The notes: generated from the letters alone by a model not told the origin. Counted from the first letter of the stretch, positions 1-7,739 are shown. The stretch: DNA of 30,553 nt from an uncultured Bacteroides sp. (GCA_900553815.1 USEY01000047.1:1-30553); one strand, 5' to 3'. Numbers and translations: made by a program.

Positions 1-1
1 C

Positions 2-280
2 AACAAGCAGGAAGAGGCCGAAATACAGCAGCACAACCGTGCCTTCTATCGAACTGTTCCTGCCGAAGAAGTCTTGGAATCCTGCTTCCGCTTTGCCGAG
101 CCTAACGAACAGGGTGCACGCCTGATGTCGGCAGCCGACATCTATGCCGTATTGAAGCAGAAGAATCGGGCCGCCATGACAGGCTATTCGTGCATGGCGT
201 TCAGCCGTCTGCTGGCGCAGACGGGCAGAAGGGTGCATACGAGGTATGGAAACGGGTATTGGGTAATGGTAAATGATTAA
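2..280 (+). CDS. 3' end of a DUF3874/VirE-like protein (partial)
   Basis: The reading frame is open from the first complete codon of the window to a TAA at 278-280, so only the last 92 residues are seen and the start lies outside. The visible part has a charged stretch rich in Glu and Gln, then a compact winged-helix-like domain with the pattern FRFAEPNEQG, LMSAADIYAVLKQK, FSRLLAQ and a final GNGYWVMVND. This resembles the C-terminal domain (DUF3874) of VirE/primase-like proteins common in Bacteroides and often linked to integrated elements. The assignment rests on memory of that domain's pattern, so it is tentative. The stop codon lies inside a dispersed AATGATTAATGGT word that recurs between hisD and hisG. 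Confidence 0.5.
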   Translation, partial: NKQEEAEIQQHNRAFYRTVPAEEVLESCFRFAEPNEQGARLMSAADIYAVLKQKNRAAMTGYSCMAFSRLLAQTGRRVHTRYGNGYWVMVND

Positions 281-352
281 TGGTGAATGTTGGGTGGTGA
301 GTAGGTCATTTTGTCAACGGAATAAGGGTCATTACACCAGCTTTATTACAAT

Positions 353-413
353 AAAAGGAGCTAAAAAAACTTATAGCCTGTGGAGAGGGGCAATAGTTCT
401 TTTAACTCCTTTT
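353..413. terminator. Long imperfect hairpin between convergent genes
   Basis: The 19-nt arm at 353-371 (AAAAGGAGCTAAAAAAACT) pairs with 395-413 with three mismatches. The loop is 23 nt and the downstream arm ends in four T. It lies between the plus-strand DUF3874-like gene and the minus-strand uxaC, where a bidirectional terminator is expected. Confidence 0.5.
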
Positions 414-421
414 GTATCTGT

Positions 422-464
422 AAGTCCGGTTGCGTTGGTTTTCAACGCATGATTATTAGGACTT
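422..464. terminator. Second hairpin, downstream of uxaC
   Basis: TGCGTTG at 431-437 pairs perfectly with CAACGCA at 443-449 around a five-base loop. An outer AAGTCC/GGACTT pair (422-427 with 459-464) encloses it. A T-rich stretch follows on the plus strand. It begins 8 nt past the uxaC stop and may help end transcription from either side. Confidence 0.4.
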
Positions 465-471
465 TAATTTT

Positions 472-1878
472 TTAGAACTGGAAATAGTTCTTGGCATTGT
501 TGTAGCTGATGTCTTCTATCATCTGGTTGACGCGTTCCATTTCGGATACGGGAATTTCACCGTTTTCTACGTCGCGGCCAACGAGGTTGCACAGCGTGCG
601 GCGGAAGTATTCGTGGCGCGGGTAGGAGAGGAATGAACGTGAGTCGGTAAGCATACCTACGAAACGGCTCAACAGGCCCAGTACAGACAAGGCGTTCATT
701 TGTTTTTCCATTCCGTCTTTCTGGTCGAGGAACCACCAGCCCGAACCGAACTGTATCTTTCCGGGGTAGCTGCCATCCTGGAAGTTGCCCAGCATGGTGG
801 CAATCACTTCATTGGCACAGGGATTGAGGTTGTAGAGGATAGTCTTGGTGAGCTTGCCTCTCGTGTTCAGCTTGTCGAGGAACTTGGCCATGGTCTTGGC
901 GGTGTTGAATTCTCCGATAGAGTCGAATCCGGTGTCGGGGCCCAGCAACTTGAACATCTTGGAGTTGTTGTTGCGGATGGCTCCGTAGTGGAATTGCTGT
1001 GCCCAGCCGGTTTCCCAGTCCATTTCAGCAAATACGATAAGCATGGCCGACTTGAATTTTCTGATTTCTTCGTCAGTCAGTTCGGTGCCTCCGTATACCT
1101 TATTAAATATAGCCTTGATTTCTTCGTCTGTATAGTCTTCGGCATAGAACTCTTCGATGCCATGGTCGGAAAGCTTGCAGCCTTGTTCGGCAAAGAAGGC
1201 GTGGCGCTTGCGCAGTGCGTCTACCATGTCGTCGAATCCGGAAATGCTGACGCCGCTTACTTCAGACAGCTTTTCCATGTAGGCACGGAAATCGGCAGGA
1301 ACTTCTACAGCCATGGCCTTGTCGGGACGCCAGGTGGGAAGCATCTTTACTTCAAATCCGCTTTCGCGTGTCTTGATGTGGTATTCCAGAGAGTCTACGG
1401 GGTCGTCGGTAGTACATACGACTTCGACGTGGTAGCGGCGCATCATGCCTCGTGCCGAGTATTCAGGCTGTTTCAGTTTCTCGTTGCATTCGTCGTAGAT
1501 TTCGCGTGCGGTCTTCGGATTCAATATCTTGTCAATGCCGAATGCGGTCTTCAGTTCCAGGTGTGTCCAGTGGTAGAGAGGGTTGCGGAAAGTGTAGGGA
1601 ACGGTTTCTGCCCATTTCTCAAACTTCTCCCAGTCGGTGGTGTCTTTGCCGGTGCAGTAGCGTTCGTCCACACCGTTGGTGCGCATGGCTCTCCATTTGT
1701 AATGGTCGCCTCCCAACCATATTTCGGTGAGTGACTTGAACTGGTAATCTTCGGCTACCATCTGGGGAATAAGGTGGCAGTGGTAGTCAATGATGGGCAT
1801 CTTGGCCGCATGTTCGTGATACAACTTCTGTGCGGTTTCTGTCTGCAACAGGAAGTTTTCGTCCATGAATTTTTTCAT
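472..1878 (-). CDS. uxaC: Glucuronate isomerase (uronate isomerase)
   Basis: The 468-residue protein matches the usual UxaC length of about 470. UxaC interconverts D-glucuronate with D-fructuronate and D-galacturonate with D-tagaturonate, the first step of hexuronate breakdown in the cytoplasm. It belongs to the amidohydrolase superfamily. The signature DYHCHL is at residues 31-36, with metal-binding His33 and His35, and the family-typical QFHYGAIRNNN and GSGWWFLDQ stretches lie in the second half. The gene diverges from a LacI-type regulator and uxaB, so the three form one hexuronate module. A good Bacteroidetes promoter lies 120 nt upstream. Two palindromes sit in the 5' untranslated region: TACTTATAAGTA at 1909-1920 and ATAAGCTTAT at 1953-1962. 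No altronate or mannonate dehydratase gene is present here. Confidence 0.95.
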   Translation of the reverse strand: MKKFMDENFLLQTETAQKLYHEHAAKMPIIDYHCHLIPQMVAEDYQFKSLTEIWLGGDHYKWRAMRTNGVDERYCTGKDTTDWEKFEKWAETVPYTFRNPLYHWTHLELKTAFGIDKILNPKTAREIYDECNEKLKQPEYSARGMMRRYHVEVVCTTDDPVDSLEYHIKTRESGFEVKMLPTWRPDKAMAVEVPADFRAYMEKLSEVSGVSISGFDDMVDALRKRHAFFAEQGCKLSDHGIEEFYAEDYTDEEIKAIFNKVYGGTELTDEEIRKFKSAMLIVFAEMDWETGWAQQFHYGAIRNNNSKMFKLLGPDTGFDSIGEFNTAKTMAKFLDKLNTRGKLTKTILYNLNPCANEVIATMLGNFQDGSYPGKIQFGSGWWFLDQKDGMEKQMNALSVLGLLSRFVGMLTDSRSFLSYPRHEYFRRTLCNLVGRDVENGEIPVSEMERVNQMIEDISYNNAKNYFQF

Positions 1879-1997
1879 TTCTCTTGTGTTTTGATTATAT
1901 AGAAATATTACTTATAAGTATATCCATCTATACAGTATTGATTATAAGGAGGATAAGCTTATATATTGTTTTTGCTTTTATTAACCGTTATCGAACA

Positions 1998-2028
1998 CAA
2001 AAGTAGATATTTTACTTGGTAATACAAA
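1998..2028 (-). promoter_or_regulatory. uxaC promoter
   Basis: On the minus strand TTTG (2028-2025), 19 nt and TACTTTTG (2005-1998) match the Bacteroidetes -33/-7 consensus exactly. Transcription would start near 1992, giving a 5' untranslated region of about 115 nt. The site overlaps the oppositely directed regulator promoter. Confidence 0.75.
2001..2017. promoter_or_regulatory. Candidate operator between uxaC and the LacI-type gene
   Basis: AAGTA (2001-2005), 7 nt and TACTT (2013-2017) form an inverted repeat. It covers the -7 element of the uxaC promoter and touches the -33 element of the regulator promoter. A LacI-family dimer bound here could block both. This is inferred from position and symmetry only. 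Confidence 0.3.
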
Positions 2029-2045
2029 ATAATTCGTATCTTTGC
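2016..2045 (+). promoter_or_regulatory. Promoter of the LacI-type regulator and uxaB
   Basis: TATCTTTGC at 2037-2045 is a consensus -7 element. TTG at 2016-2018 lies 18 nt upstream as a partial -33 element. Transcription would start near 2051, about 77 nt before the chosen ATG at 2128. Confidence 0.6.
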
Positions 2046-2127
2046 AGCGGTTATTTATAATATTTTCAGCTTTCGCGGACTGAGAGGTGGAAGAATGACC
2101 TTTATAGCCTTGAGGAAGGAGGAACTA

Positions 2128-3192
2128 ATGGAAAACAAGAATTATACGATAAAGGATATTGCGCGCATGGCAGGCGTTTCGGCCGGTACGGTGGACAGGG
2201 TATTGCACAATCGGGGAGACGTTTCCCGGACAAGCCGTGAGAAAGTTCAGAAAGTGCTTGACGAGATAAATTATCAGCCCAATGTGTACGCCATCGGTCT
2301 GGCAGCCAAGAAGCCTTATCGTTTTATTTGCATTATTCCGGGCTCGTTGGAGTTTGACTATTGGCACAGTGTGTTTCAGGGTATAGAACGTGCGGCTTCC
2401 GAAGTACGTGCATTTAATGTCGATGTAGACTGTTTCTATTATACGCATGCCGACAGACTGTCTTATGAAATTGTCTGCAACAGGGCTTGTGCGGAGCAGA
2501 CAGTGGATGCGGTGTTGATAGCTCCCAACTTTGAGGAGGAAACCTTGAAGCTGACGGAAACCCTTGACAAACGACAGATTCCTTATGTATTTATAGACTT
2601 CAACATGGAGCGTGCACGGGCTTTGTGTTATATCGGGCAGGACTCGCGGACCAGTGGATACATGGCTGCCAAACTGCTGATGGACAATTGCAAGGATGGA
2701 CGCGAAGTGGCCTTGTTTCTGAACAATCAGAAGGACAATCCGGCCGAAGTGCAGATGCGCAGGCGCATGGAGGGCTTCAAATGCTATTTGAATGAGATTC
2801 AAAAAGATGTGAAGATATACGATGTAGTGCTTCAGAAGCAGAACGATGAGCAGAACAGGCGTTTGCTGGATGACTTCTTCAGGGAGCATCCGCAGGTGGA
2901 GCTCGGTATTGTGCTCAATTCGCGTGCCTATCAGGTGGCTACCTACCTGTGTGCTTCGGGCAGGAAGCTCAGAAGGTTGGTAGGATATGACCTGCTGAAG
3001 GAAAATGTGAAGTATCTGGAGTCGGGCGACATCAGTTACCTGATAGGTCAGCGGCCCGGCCTGCAAGGCTATTGCGGCATCAAGATGCTGTGTGGCCATG
3101 TCGTGTTCAAGAAACCTGTAGCTGCAATGAAATACATGCCCATAGATGTGCTGATGAAAGAAAACATCAGATTCTATTTTGAGTTTGAATAA
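2128..3192 (+). CDS. LacI-family transcriptional regulator of hexuronate genes
   Basis: The 354-residue protein has a LacI-type helix-turn-helix at residues 7-30 (TIKDIARMAG, then the recognition segment VSAGTVDRVLHNRG). The hinge region ends near YQPNVYAIGLAAKK, and a periplasmic-binding-protein-like sensor domain fills the rest. The ATG at 2128 was chosen because AAGGAGG lies just upstream and because the helix-turn-helix then starts at the usual distance from the N-terminus. An ATG at 2095 would add 11 residues. It diverges from uxaC and is followed by uxaB after 98 nt, so it probably controls both in response to a hexuronate or pathway intermediate. The effector cannot be read from sequence. 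Sugar regulators of this sort in Bacteroides may repress or activate. Confidence 0.88.
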   Translation: MENKNYTIKDIARMAGVSAGTVDRVLHNRGDVSRTSREKVQKVLDEINYQPNVYAIGLAAKKPYRFICIIPGSLEFDYWHSVFQGIERAASEVRAFNVDVDCFYYTHADRLSYEIVCNRACAEQTVDAVLIAPNFEEETLKLTETLDKRQIPYVFIDFNMERARALCYIGQDSRTSGYMAAKLLMDNCKDGREVALFLNNQKDNPAEVQMRRRMEGFKCYLNEIQKDVKIYDVVLQKQNDEQNRRLLDDFFREHPQVELGIVLNSRAYQVATYLCASGRKLRRLVGYDLLKENVKYLESGDISYLIGQRPGLQGYCGIKMLCGHVVFKKPVAAMKYMPIDVLMKENIRFYFEFE

Positions 3193-3290
3193 TTGCGGAG
3201 AAGAAAAGGCAACAGGCTTGTGTCCGATAAGCCTACAGAATAAGAAAGTATTTGAAATTCAATCTGTTTTATAAATATATTATATCAATT

Positions 3291-4730
3291 ATGAAAGCAT
3301 TAAACAAAGAAACAGCTCAGAAGGTACAACGCCCTGAGCGCATCATTCAGTTTGGTGAAGGCAACTTCCTTCGTGCATTTGTTGACTGGATTATCTACAA
3401 CATGAATCAAAAGGCTGACTTCAACAGCAGTGTGGTCGTTGTACAGCCTATTGAAAAAGGTATGGTAGACATGCTGAACGCACAAGACGACCTTTATCAC
3501 GTCAATCTTCAAGGTCTTGACAAAGGCGAAACAGTGAATAGCCTGACGCTGATTGATGTCATCAGCCGTGCTCTGAATCCTTATACTCAGAACGATGAAT
3601 TCATGAAGCTGGCCGAGCAGCCTGAAATGCGTTTTGTCATTTCCAACACTACGGAAGCGGGCATTGCCTTCGACCCCTCTTGCAAACTGACCGACGCTCC
3701 TGCCTCTTCATATCCCGGCAAGCTGACCCAGTTGCTCTACCATCGCTTCAAGACTTTCAACGGTGACAAGAGCAAAGGCTTGATTATCTTCCCTTGTGAA
3801 CTTATTTTCCTGAACGGTCATAAGTTGAAAGAAACCATTTACCAATATATTGAGCTTTGGAACCTGGGCGAAGAGTTCAAAACATGGTTTGAGGAAGCAT
3901 GTGGCGTATATGCTACGCTGGTTGACCGCATTGTGCCGGGATTCCCCCGCAAGGACATTGCTGCCATCAAGGAGAAGCTGCAATATGACGATAATCTGGT
4001 GGTGCAAGCTGAAATCTTCCATCTTTGGGTTATCGAGGCTCCGCAGGAAGTGGCCAAGGAATTCCCTGCCGACAAGGCCGGCCTGAACGTATTGTTCGTT
4101 CCTTCCGAAGAACCCTACCATGAAAGAAAAGTGACCTTGCTCAACGGTCCTCACACGGTACTTTCTCCTGTGGCTTACCTTTCAGGTGTAAACATTGTGC
4201 GCGATGCCTGCCAGCATGAAGTGATTGGCAAGTACATTCACAAAGTGATGTTCGACGAACTGATGGAAACCCTGAATCTGCCTAAGGAGGAACTGAAGAA
4301 GTTTGCCGAAGACGTGCTGGAGCGTTTCAACAACCCGTTCGTTGACCATGCCGTTACAAGCATCATGCTTAACTCCTTCCCCAAATATCAGACACGCGAC
4401 CTGCCCGGCTTGAAGACTTATTTGCAGCGCAAAGGCGAGCTGCCTAAAGGGCTGGTGTTGGGACTTGCTGCCATCATCACCTACTACAAGGGTGGCGTAC
4501 GTGCCGATGGCGCAGAAATTGTGCCCAACGATGCTCCCGAAATTATGCAGTTACTGAAAGATCTGTGGGCTACAGGCGATACGCAGAAAGTGACAGAAGG
4601 TGTGCTGGGTGCCACTTCCATTTGGGGTGAAGACCTGAACGCTATTCCTGGTCTGGCTGCTGCTGTCAAGGCAGACTTGGATGCCATCCAAGCCAAGGGA
4701 ATGCTGGAGACTGTGAAAGGCATTCTCTAA
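3291..4730 (+). CDS. uxaB: Tagaturonate reductase (altronate oxidoreductase)
   Basis: The 479-residue protein is close to E. coli UxaB (about 483). It belongs to the mannitol dehydrogenase/polyol-specific long-chain family and reduces D-tagaturonate to D-altronate with NADH, the step after UxaC. The N-terminal RIIQFGEGNFLRAF (from about residue 15) is the nucleotide-binding signature of this family. The substrate-side segment YHERKVTLLNGPHT follows in the middle, and the C-terminal helical domain includes DHAVTSIMLNSFPKY. The ATG at 3291 is preferred over an in-frame TTG at 3252, whose extra residues do not look like family sequence. No clear promoter was found in the 98-nt gap, so it is probably cotranscribed with the regulator. 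Confidence 0.93.
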   Translation: MKALNKETAQKVQRPERIIQFGEGNFLRAFVDWIIYNMNQKADFNSSVVVVQPIEKGMVDMLNAQDDLYHVNLQGLDKGETVNSLTLIDVISRALNPYTQNDEFMKLAEQPEMRFVISNTTEAGIAFDPSCKLTDAPASSYPGKLTQLLYHRFKTFNGDKSKGLIIFPCELIFLNGHKLKETIYQYIELWNLGEEFKTWFEEACGVYATLVDRIVPGFPRKDIAAIKEKLQYDDNLVVQAEIFHLWVIEAPQEVAKEFPADKAGLNVLFVPSEEPYHERKVTLLNGPHTVLSPVAYLSGVNIVRDACQHEVIGKYIHKVMFDELMETLNLPKEELKKFAEDVLERFNNPFVDHAVTSIMLNSFPKYQTRDLPGLKTYLQRKGELPKGLVLGLAAIITYYKGGVRADGAEIVPNDAPEIMQLLKDLWATGDTQKVTEGVLGATSIWGEDLNAIPGLAAAVKADLDAIQAKGMLETVKGIL

Positions 4731-4800
4731 GAGGTCGGAGTAGATAGAAAAGAAGAGTTCCCTTCTTCCTTATAGTGAGTGGGGAAGGGGCTATGAATAA

Positions 4801-4850
4801 AACAAGCAGGCCGCAGACAGCCATTCAGGAGTGTTTGCGGCCTTTGCTGT
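4801..4850. terminator. Terminator between uxaB and the MATE gene
   Basis: AGGCCGCA (4808-4815) pairs with TGCGGCCT (4836-4843), extended by weaker pairs on both sides, and is followed by a short T-rich stretch. It lies between two convergent genes and probably works in both directions. The rest of the 175-nt gap shows nothing else. Confidence 0.65.
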
Positions 4851-4905
4851 GTATATGGTTGGCCTGATTGTATAGATGTCAGGGATGTATGGTTGGCAAT
4901 AGCGG

Positions 4906-6252
4906 TCAGTGCAGCAGTTTTTGTCGTCTGGAGAGATAATACCATACGCCTGTAATGTCGGCCAATGCCCAACCTATGGGTACTGACCACCAAATGCCTG
5001 TATAGCCAATGGAAGGAATGGCAGCCAGCAGATAGGCCAGCAGTACGCGTGTGCCCAGCGATACTACGGTCAGCACCACCGACATGGAAGGCAGCGCTAC
5101 GGCCCGATAGAAGCCATAAAGCAGGAACAGGTAGCCAATGCCTACATAGAAACTGCCTTCGATGCGCAGGTACTCCACACCGATGGCTATGATATCTGTC
5201 TCGGTAGGAGGAACAAATAGTGACATCAACCAAGGTGACAGCCAGAAAACCAATGCCGAAACCAATAGGGCAAATAGGGTAGTCAGTACGATGGCGCTGC
5301 GTATGCCCTTCTTGATACGGTCGCTGCGTCCGGCACCGAAGTTTTGTGCAATGAAGGTGGAGAAAGCGTTGCCAAAGTCTTGGACAGGCATGTAGGCAAA
5401 GGAGTCAATCTTGACGGCTGCCGCAAAGGCGGCCATTACTGCCGTGCCAAAGCTGTTGACCAGTCCTTGTACCATCAGGATGCCAAAGTTCATGACAGAC
5501 TGCTGCACGCACGTCAAGAATGAATAAGAAGCTACTCGACGGATGGAATGTACATTGACTACCCTGTCGGCACGGGTCATACAGAGTTCGGGAAAGCGGA
5601 GACGGGTGTAGATGTATAGTCCAACTGCTGCTACTGTTTGTGCTGCCACAGTGGCCAGGGCAGCTCCTTCCACTCCCATTTGCAGGCCAAGCATTAGTAG
5701 CAGGTCGAGTCCTATGTTGAGCACCACTGCTACTACCAGAAACCAGAGAGGCACCACCGAGTTGCCTACCGCGCGCAGCAGAAATGCGTAGAAGTTGTAC
5801 ACGCAGGTAGGTATCATGCCCAGGAAAACAATAAACAGGTAGTTGTACACCATCTGTTCTACCTCGGGCGGAGTTTGCAGCAGGCGGATGATGGGAGAGA
5901 GAAACAGCAACGCAAGGACGTTGAGCAGCAAAGTGGTGCAGCCAATAATCAGCATGGACGAGAATATACTCTGTCTCATACCTTTCATGTCTCGGGCGCC
6001 ATATTGCATGGAGAACACAGCGCTGCACCCCATGCAGAGACCTATGAAAATGGAAGTGATGAATACGATGAGTGCATACGACGAGCCTACGGCTGCCAAC
6101 GCTCCGGCTCCCAGCACACGCCCCACTATCAGCGTGTCGGCTATGTTGTAGCATTGCTGTAACAGATTGCCCAGCATCAGCGGGAAGGCAAAGCGGAGCA
6201 TTGTGCCCGTAATATTGCCATGCACCAGGTCACCTTTATATAAGTCTGCCAT
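4906..6252 (-). CDS. MATE-family multidrug/sodium antiporter
   Basis: The 448-residue membrane protein has about twelve hydrophobic segments in two repeated halves, the normal MATE size. The N-terminal half has LRFAFPLMLGNLLQQCYNI followed by ADTLIVGRVLG, a signature of this branch. The second half includes FSTFIAQNFGAGR. Such carriers export cationic drugs or metabolites in exchange for Na+ or H+, but the substrate cannot be predicted. The frame stays open upstream to 6462. The ATG at 6252 was chosen because the family normally starts at MADLYKGDLV, and the predicted promoter at 6286-6317 lies inside the upstream extension. The gene diverges from the lysine exporter. Confidence 0.9.
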   Translation of the reverse strand: MADLYKGDLVHGNITGTMLRFAFPLMLGNLLQQCYNIADTLIVGRVLGAGALAAVGSSYALIVFITSIFIGLCMGCSAVFSMQYGARDMKGMRQSIFSSMLIIGCTTLLLNVLALLFLSPIIRLLQTPPEVEQMVYNYLFIVFLGMIPTCVYNFYAFLLRAVGNSVVPLWFLVVAVVLNIGLDLLLMLGLQMGVEGAALATVAAQTVAAVGLYIYTRLRFPELCMTRADRVVNVHSIRRVASYSFLTCVQQSVMNFGILMVQGLVNSFGTAVMAAFAAAVKIDSFAYMPVQDFGNAFSTFIAQNFGAGRSDRIKKGIRSAIVLTTLFALLVSALVFWLSPWLMSLFVPPTETDIIAIGVEYLRIEGSFYVGIGYLFLLYGFYRAVALPSMSVVLTVVSLGTRVLLAYLLAAIPSIGYTGIWWSVPIGWALADITGVWYYLSRRQKLLH

Positions 6253-6285
6253 ATATTTCTGAAGATTGTCTTTGAAAGTAGCATT

Positions 6286-6317
6286 CAAAAATACACTATG
6301 CCCCCTAAATGGGCAAG
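6286..6317 (-). promoter_or_regulatory. MATE gene promoter
   Basis: On the minus strand CTTG (6317-6314), 20 nt and TATTTTTG (6293-6286) fit the Bacteroidetes consensus. The start codon at 6252 would follow about 28 nt after the transcription start. Confidence 0.55.
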
Positions 6318-6375
6318 TGTGGGCAGAGGAATTGTCGCTTTCGGGCATGTATGGATAGAAATATTGCATATTTAT

Positions 6376-6407
6376 TTTGATTTTATGCAATAATACACTA
6401 CCTTTGC
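6376..6407 (+). promoter_or_regulatory. lysO operon promoter
   Basis: TTTG at 6376-6379, 19 nt and TACCTTTGC at 6399-6407 are a perfect Bacteroidetes promoter. Transcription should start near 6412, leaving a leader of about 280 nt before lysO. A 14-bp palindrome, TTTGCGGCCGCAAA (6403-6416), overlaps the -7 element and the start point. Confidence 0.75.
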
Positions 6408-6428
6408 GGCCGCAAAACAGAAGAAACC

Positions 6429-6539
6429 ATGAACCAGTTATTATCCATATCCTATCTGACAAGCCAGAATGTCTGCCTGCACAAGGGTACAGACAGTCAG
6501 CAGACTGTGCATGTCCACTGGTTCAGCGGATTTATCTAA
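6429..6539 (+). CDS. Possible 36-codon leader ORF upstream of lysO
   Basis: An ATG about 17 nt after the predicted transcription start opens a short frame beginning MNQLLSISYLTSQ and ending HVHWFSGFI before TAA. It is placed like the ilv and his leader ORFs in this window. It holds only one Lys codon (residue 19), so lysine-specific ribosome stalling is not supported. It could be a translated leader with another signal or a chance frame. Confidence 0.3.
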   Translation: MNQLLSISYLTSQNVCLHKGTDSQQTVHVHWFSGFI

Positions 6540-6572
6540 GGCTTTCTTCATTCATTATCTTATTCTTTCGGA

Positions 6573-6605
6573 TACGGCCTCTCTGATGAGGCTGTAGGGT
6601 GATTT
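6573..6605 (+). terminator. Possible attenuator hairpin in the lysO leader
   Basis: TACGGCCTC (6573-6581) pairs with GAGGCTGTA (6588-6596), nine pairs including one G-T, around a TCTGAT loop. GGGTGATTTTT follows with a five-T run. It lies between the short leader frame and lysO. No convincing antiterminator partner was found upstream. Confidence 0.4.
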
Positions 6606-6691
6606 TTGTGCGTAGGCCTGCCCGTGTGTGCAAGGTGTGCTGTGGGTGTACTGCGCGTGTGTCCAATCCTAGTTTTGTTATTCAGCTTTTT

Positions 6692-6970
6692 ATGTTCAGC
6701 ATTATATCTACCATGCTGGCCGGCGTTGTTATCGGCCATTTCCTTCATAGCGGAAAGCTATTGGGACGTATTGAGAAGAGTACGTCGCTCACGATTTTTG
6801 TCTTGCTCTTTGTGCTTGGACTGTCCATCGGGTCCAATCGTGTCATTGTCGAGAACCTGGGGCGTTTTGGCTGGCAAGCAGCCATATTGGCCACATTGAG
6901 TCTGTCGGGCAGCATACTGGCTGCGCGCATTGTATTTCAATTGTTTTTTAAGAAAGGAGAAGAAAAATGA
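6692..6970 (+). CDS. lysO: LysO-type lysine exporter, N-terminal subunit
   Basis: This 92-residue hydrophobic protein matches the first part of LysO (DUF340, formerly YbjE), the L-lysine exporter that is one chain of about 299 residues in E. coli. It has about three membrane segments: MFSIISTMLAGVVIGHFL, FVLLFVLGLSIGSN and a third near residues 60-80. The ATG at 6692 gives the family-typical MFS start. The frame is open further upstream, but that part is Cys- and Arg-rich and unlike a membrane protein. Its TGA overlaps the ATG of the next gene by four bases, so the two halves are translationally coupled and should assemble together in the inner membrane. Two-gene LysO is a known arrangement in Bacteroidetes. 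Confidence 0.75.
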   Translation: MFSIISTMLAGVVIGHFLHSGKLLGRIEKSTSLTIFVLLFVLGLSIGSNRVIVENLGRFGWQAAILATLSLSGSILAARIVFQLFFKKGEEK

Positions 6971-7587
6971 AGAATAGCCTGATTGTCATTGCTGTATTTT
7001 GTGCCGGCTGCCTGGCGGGCGCATTCTATCAGATTGATGCCGATACACACAACTGGTCGCTTTGCATCCTTTATGCGTTGATGCTTCAGGTGGGCATTGG
7101 CATTGGTAGCAACAAAGACCTGCGTCGCGAGCTTCGGAAACTTAGCCCTAAGATGTTGCTGGTGCCTTTGGCTACCATTACCGGTACATTGTTGTTTTCT
7201 GCCGTAGCCAGTCTGCTGCTCAGTCAGTGGAGTGTGTTCGACTGCATGGCTGTGGGCAGTGGTTTTGCCTATTATTCCCTGTCGTCCATCCTGATTACCC
7301 AATTCAAGGAGCCATCCATCGGCCTGCAGCTGGCTACCGAGTTGGGCACCATAGCCCTGCTGAGCAACATCATACGCGAGATGATGTCGCTGGTGGGAGC
7401 TCCCCTCATTCGCAAATACTTTGGTCAGTTGGCTCCCATCTCAGCCGCAGGGGTCAATTCCATGGATGTGTTGTTGCCTTCCATCACCCGTTGTTCGGGC
7501 AAGGAGGTGATGCCGATAGCCATCTTCCATGGTATACTTATCGATCTTAGCGTTCCTTTCTTTGTTAATTTATTTTGTAGTTTGTAA
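6967..7587 (+). CDS. lysO: LysO-type lysine exporter, C-terminal subunit
   Basis: The 206-residue protein matches the larger, C-terminal part of E. coli LysO. It has about six membrane segments and the family signatures GSGFAYYSLSSILIT, LSNIIREMMS and GVNSMDVLLPSITR, which carry the acidic and polar residues expected to line the transport path. It overlaps the preceding half by four bases (ATGA). Together the two chains equal the length of the single-chain exporter, so this is a split rather than a broken gene. Export of excess lysine, or of toxic analogues such as thialysine, is the known role of the family. Substrate specificity here is inferred. Confidence 0.8.
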   Translation: MKNSLIVIAVFCAGCLAGAFYQIDADTHNWSLCILYALMLQVGIGIGSNKDLRRELRKLSPKMLLVPLATITGTLLFSAVASLLLSQWSVFDCMAVGSGFAYYSLSSILITQFKEPSIGLQLATELGTIALLSNIIREMMSLVGAPLIRKYFGQLAPISAAGVNSMDVLLPSITRCSGKEVMPIAIFHGILIDLSVPFFVNLFCSL

Positions 7588-7661
7588 ACTCTTAGGATAG
7601 TTTTTCTTTCCTTTTGTCAGCAGCTGTCGGCCTATTGCTCTAGATAGCTCTCCAGACCTGT

Positions 7662-7739
7662 TTGCTCCGTATCTCCTTCGTTCCTTCTCCGTATCTTCTT
7701 CGCTTGCGGGTACCTTTGAACGAAGAAGATACGGAGCAA
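7662..7739. repeat. 22-nt inverted repeat with an extra internal copy
   Basis: TTGCTCCGTATCTCCTTCGTTC at 7662-7683 is, apart from one base, the reverse complement of 7718-7739. A third partial copy, CTCCGTATCTTCTTCG, lies in the loop at 7687-7702. The CTCCGTATCTTC word is familiar from Bacteroides intergenic DNA. The rest of the 455-nt gap between lysO and slyD shows only the long terminator at 7950-8017. Confidence 0.7.

Noticed and set aside
700..1734. 344-codon open frame antisense to uxaC
   Set aside because: It lies wholly within uxaC on the other strand, has no recognisable domain and is explained by the codon bias of the real gene.
4727..5233. Minus-strand frame of 168 codons overlapping the MATE gene end
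   Set aside because: It is the MATE sequence read in another frame and crosses the terminator.
6253..6462. 70-codon N-terminal extension of the MATE gene
   Set aside because: The extension does not resemble the family, and a consensus promoter lies within it. The ATG at 6252 gives the normal start.
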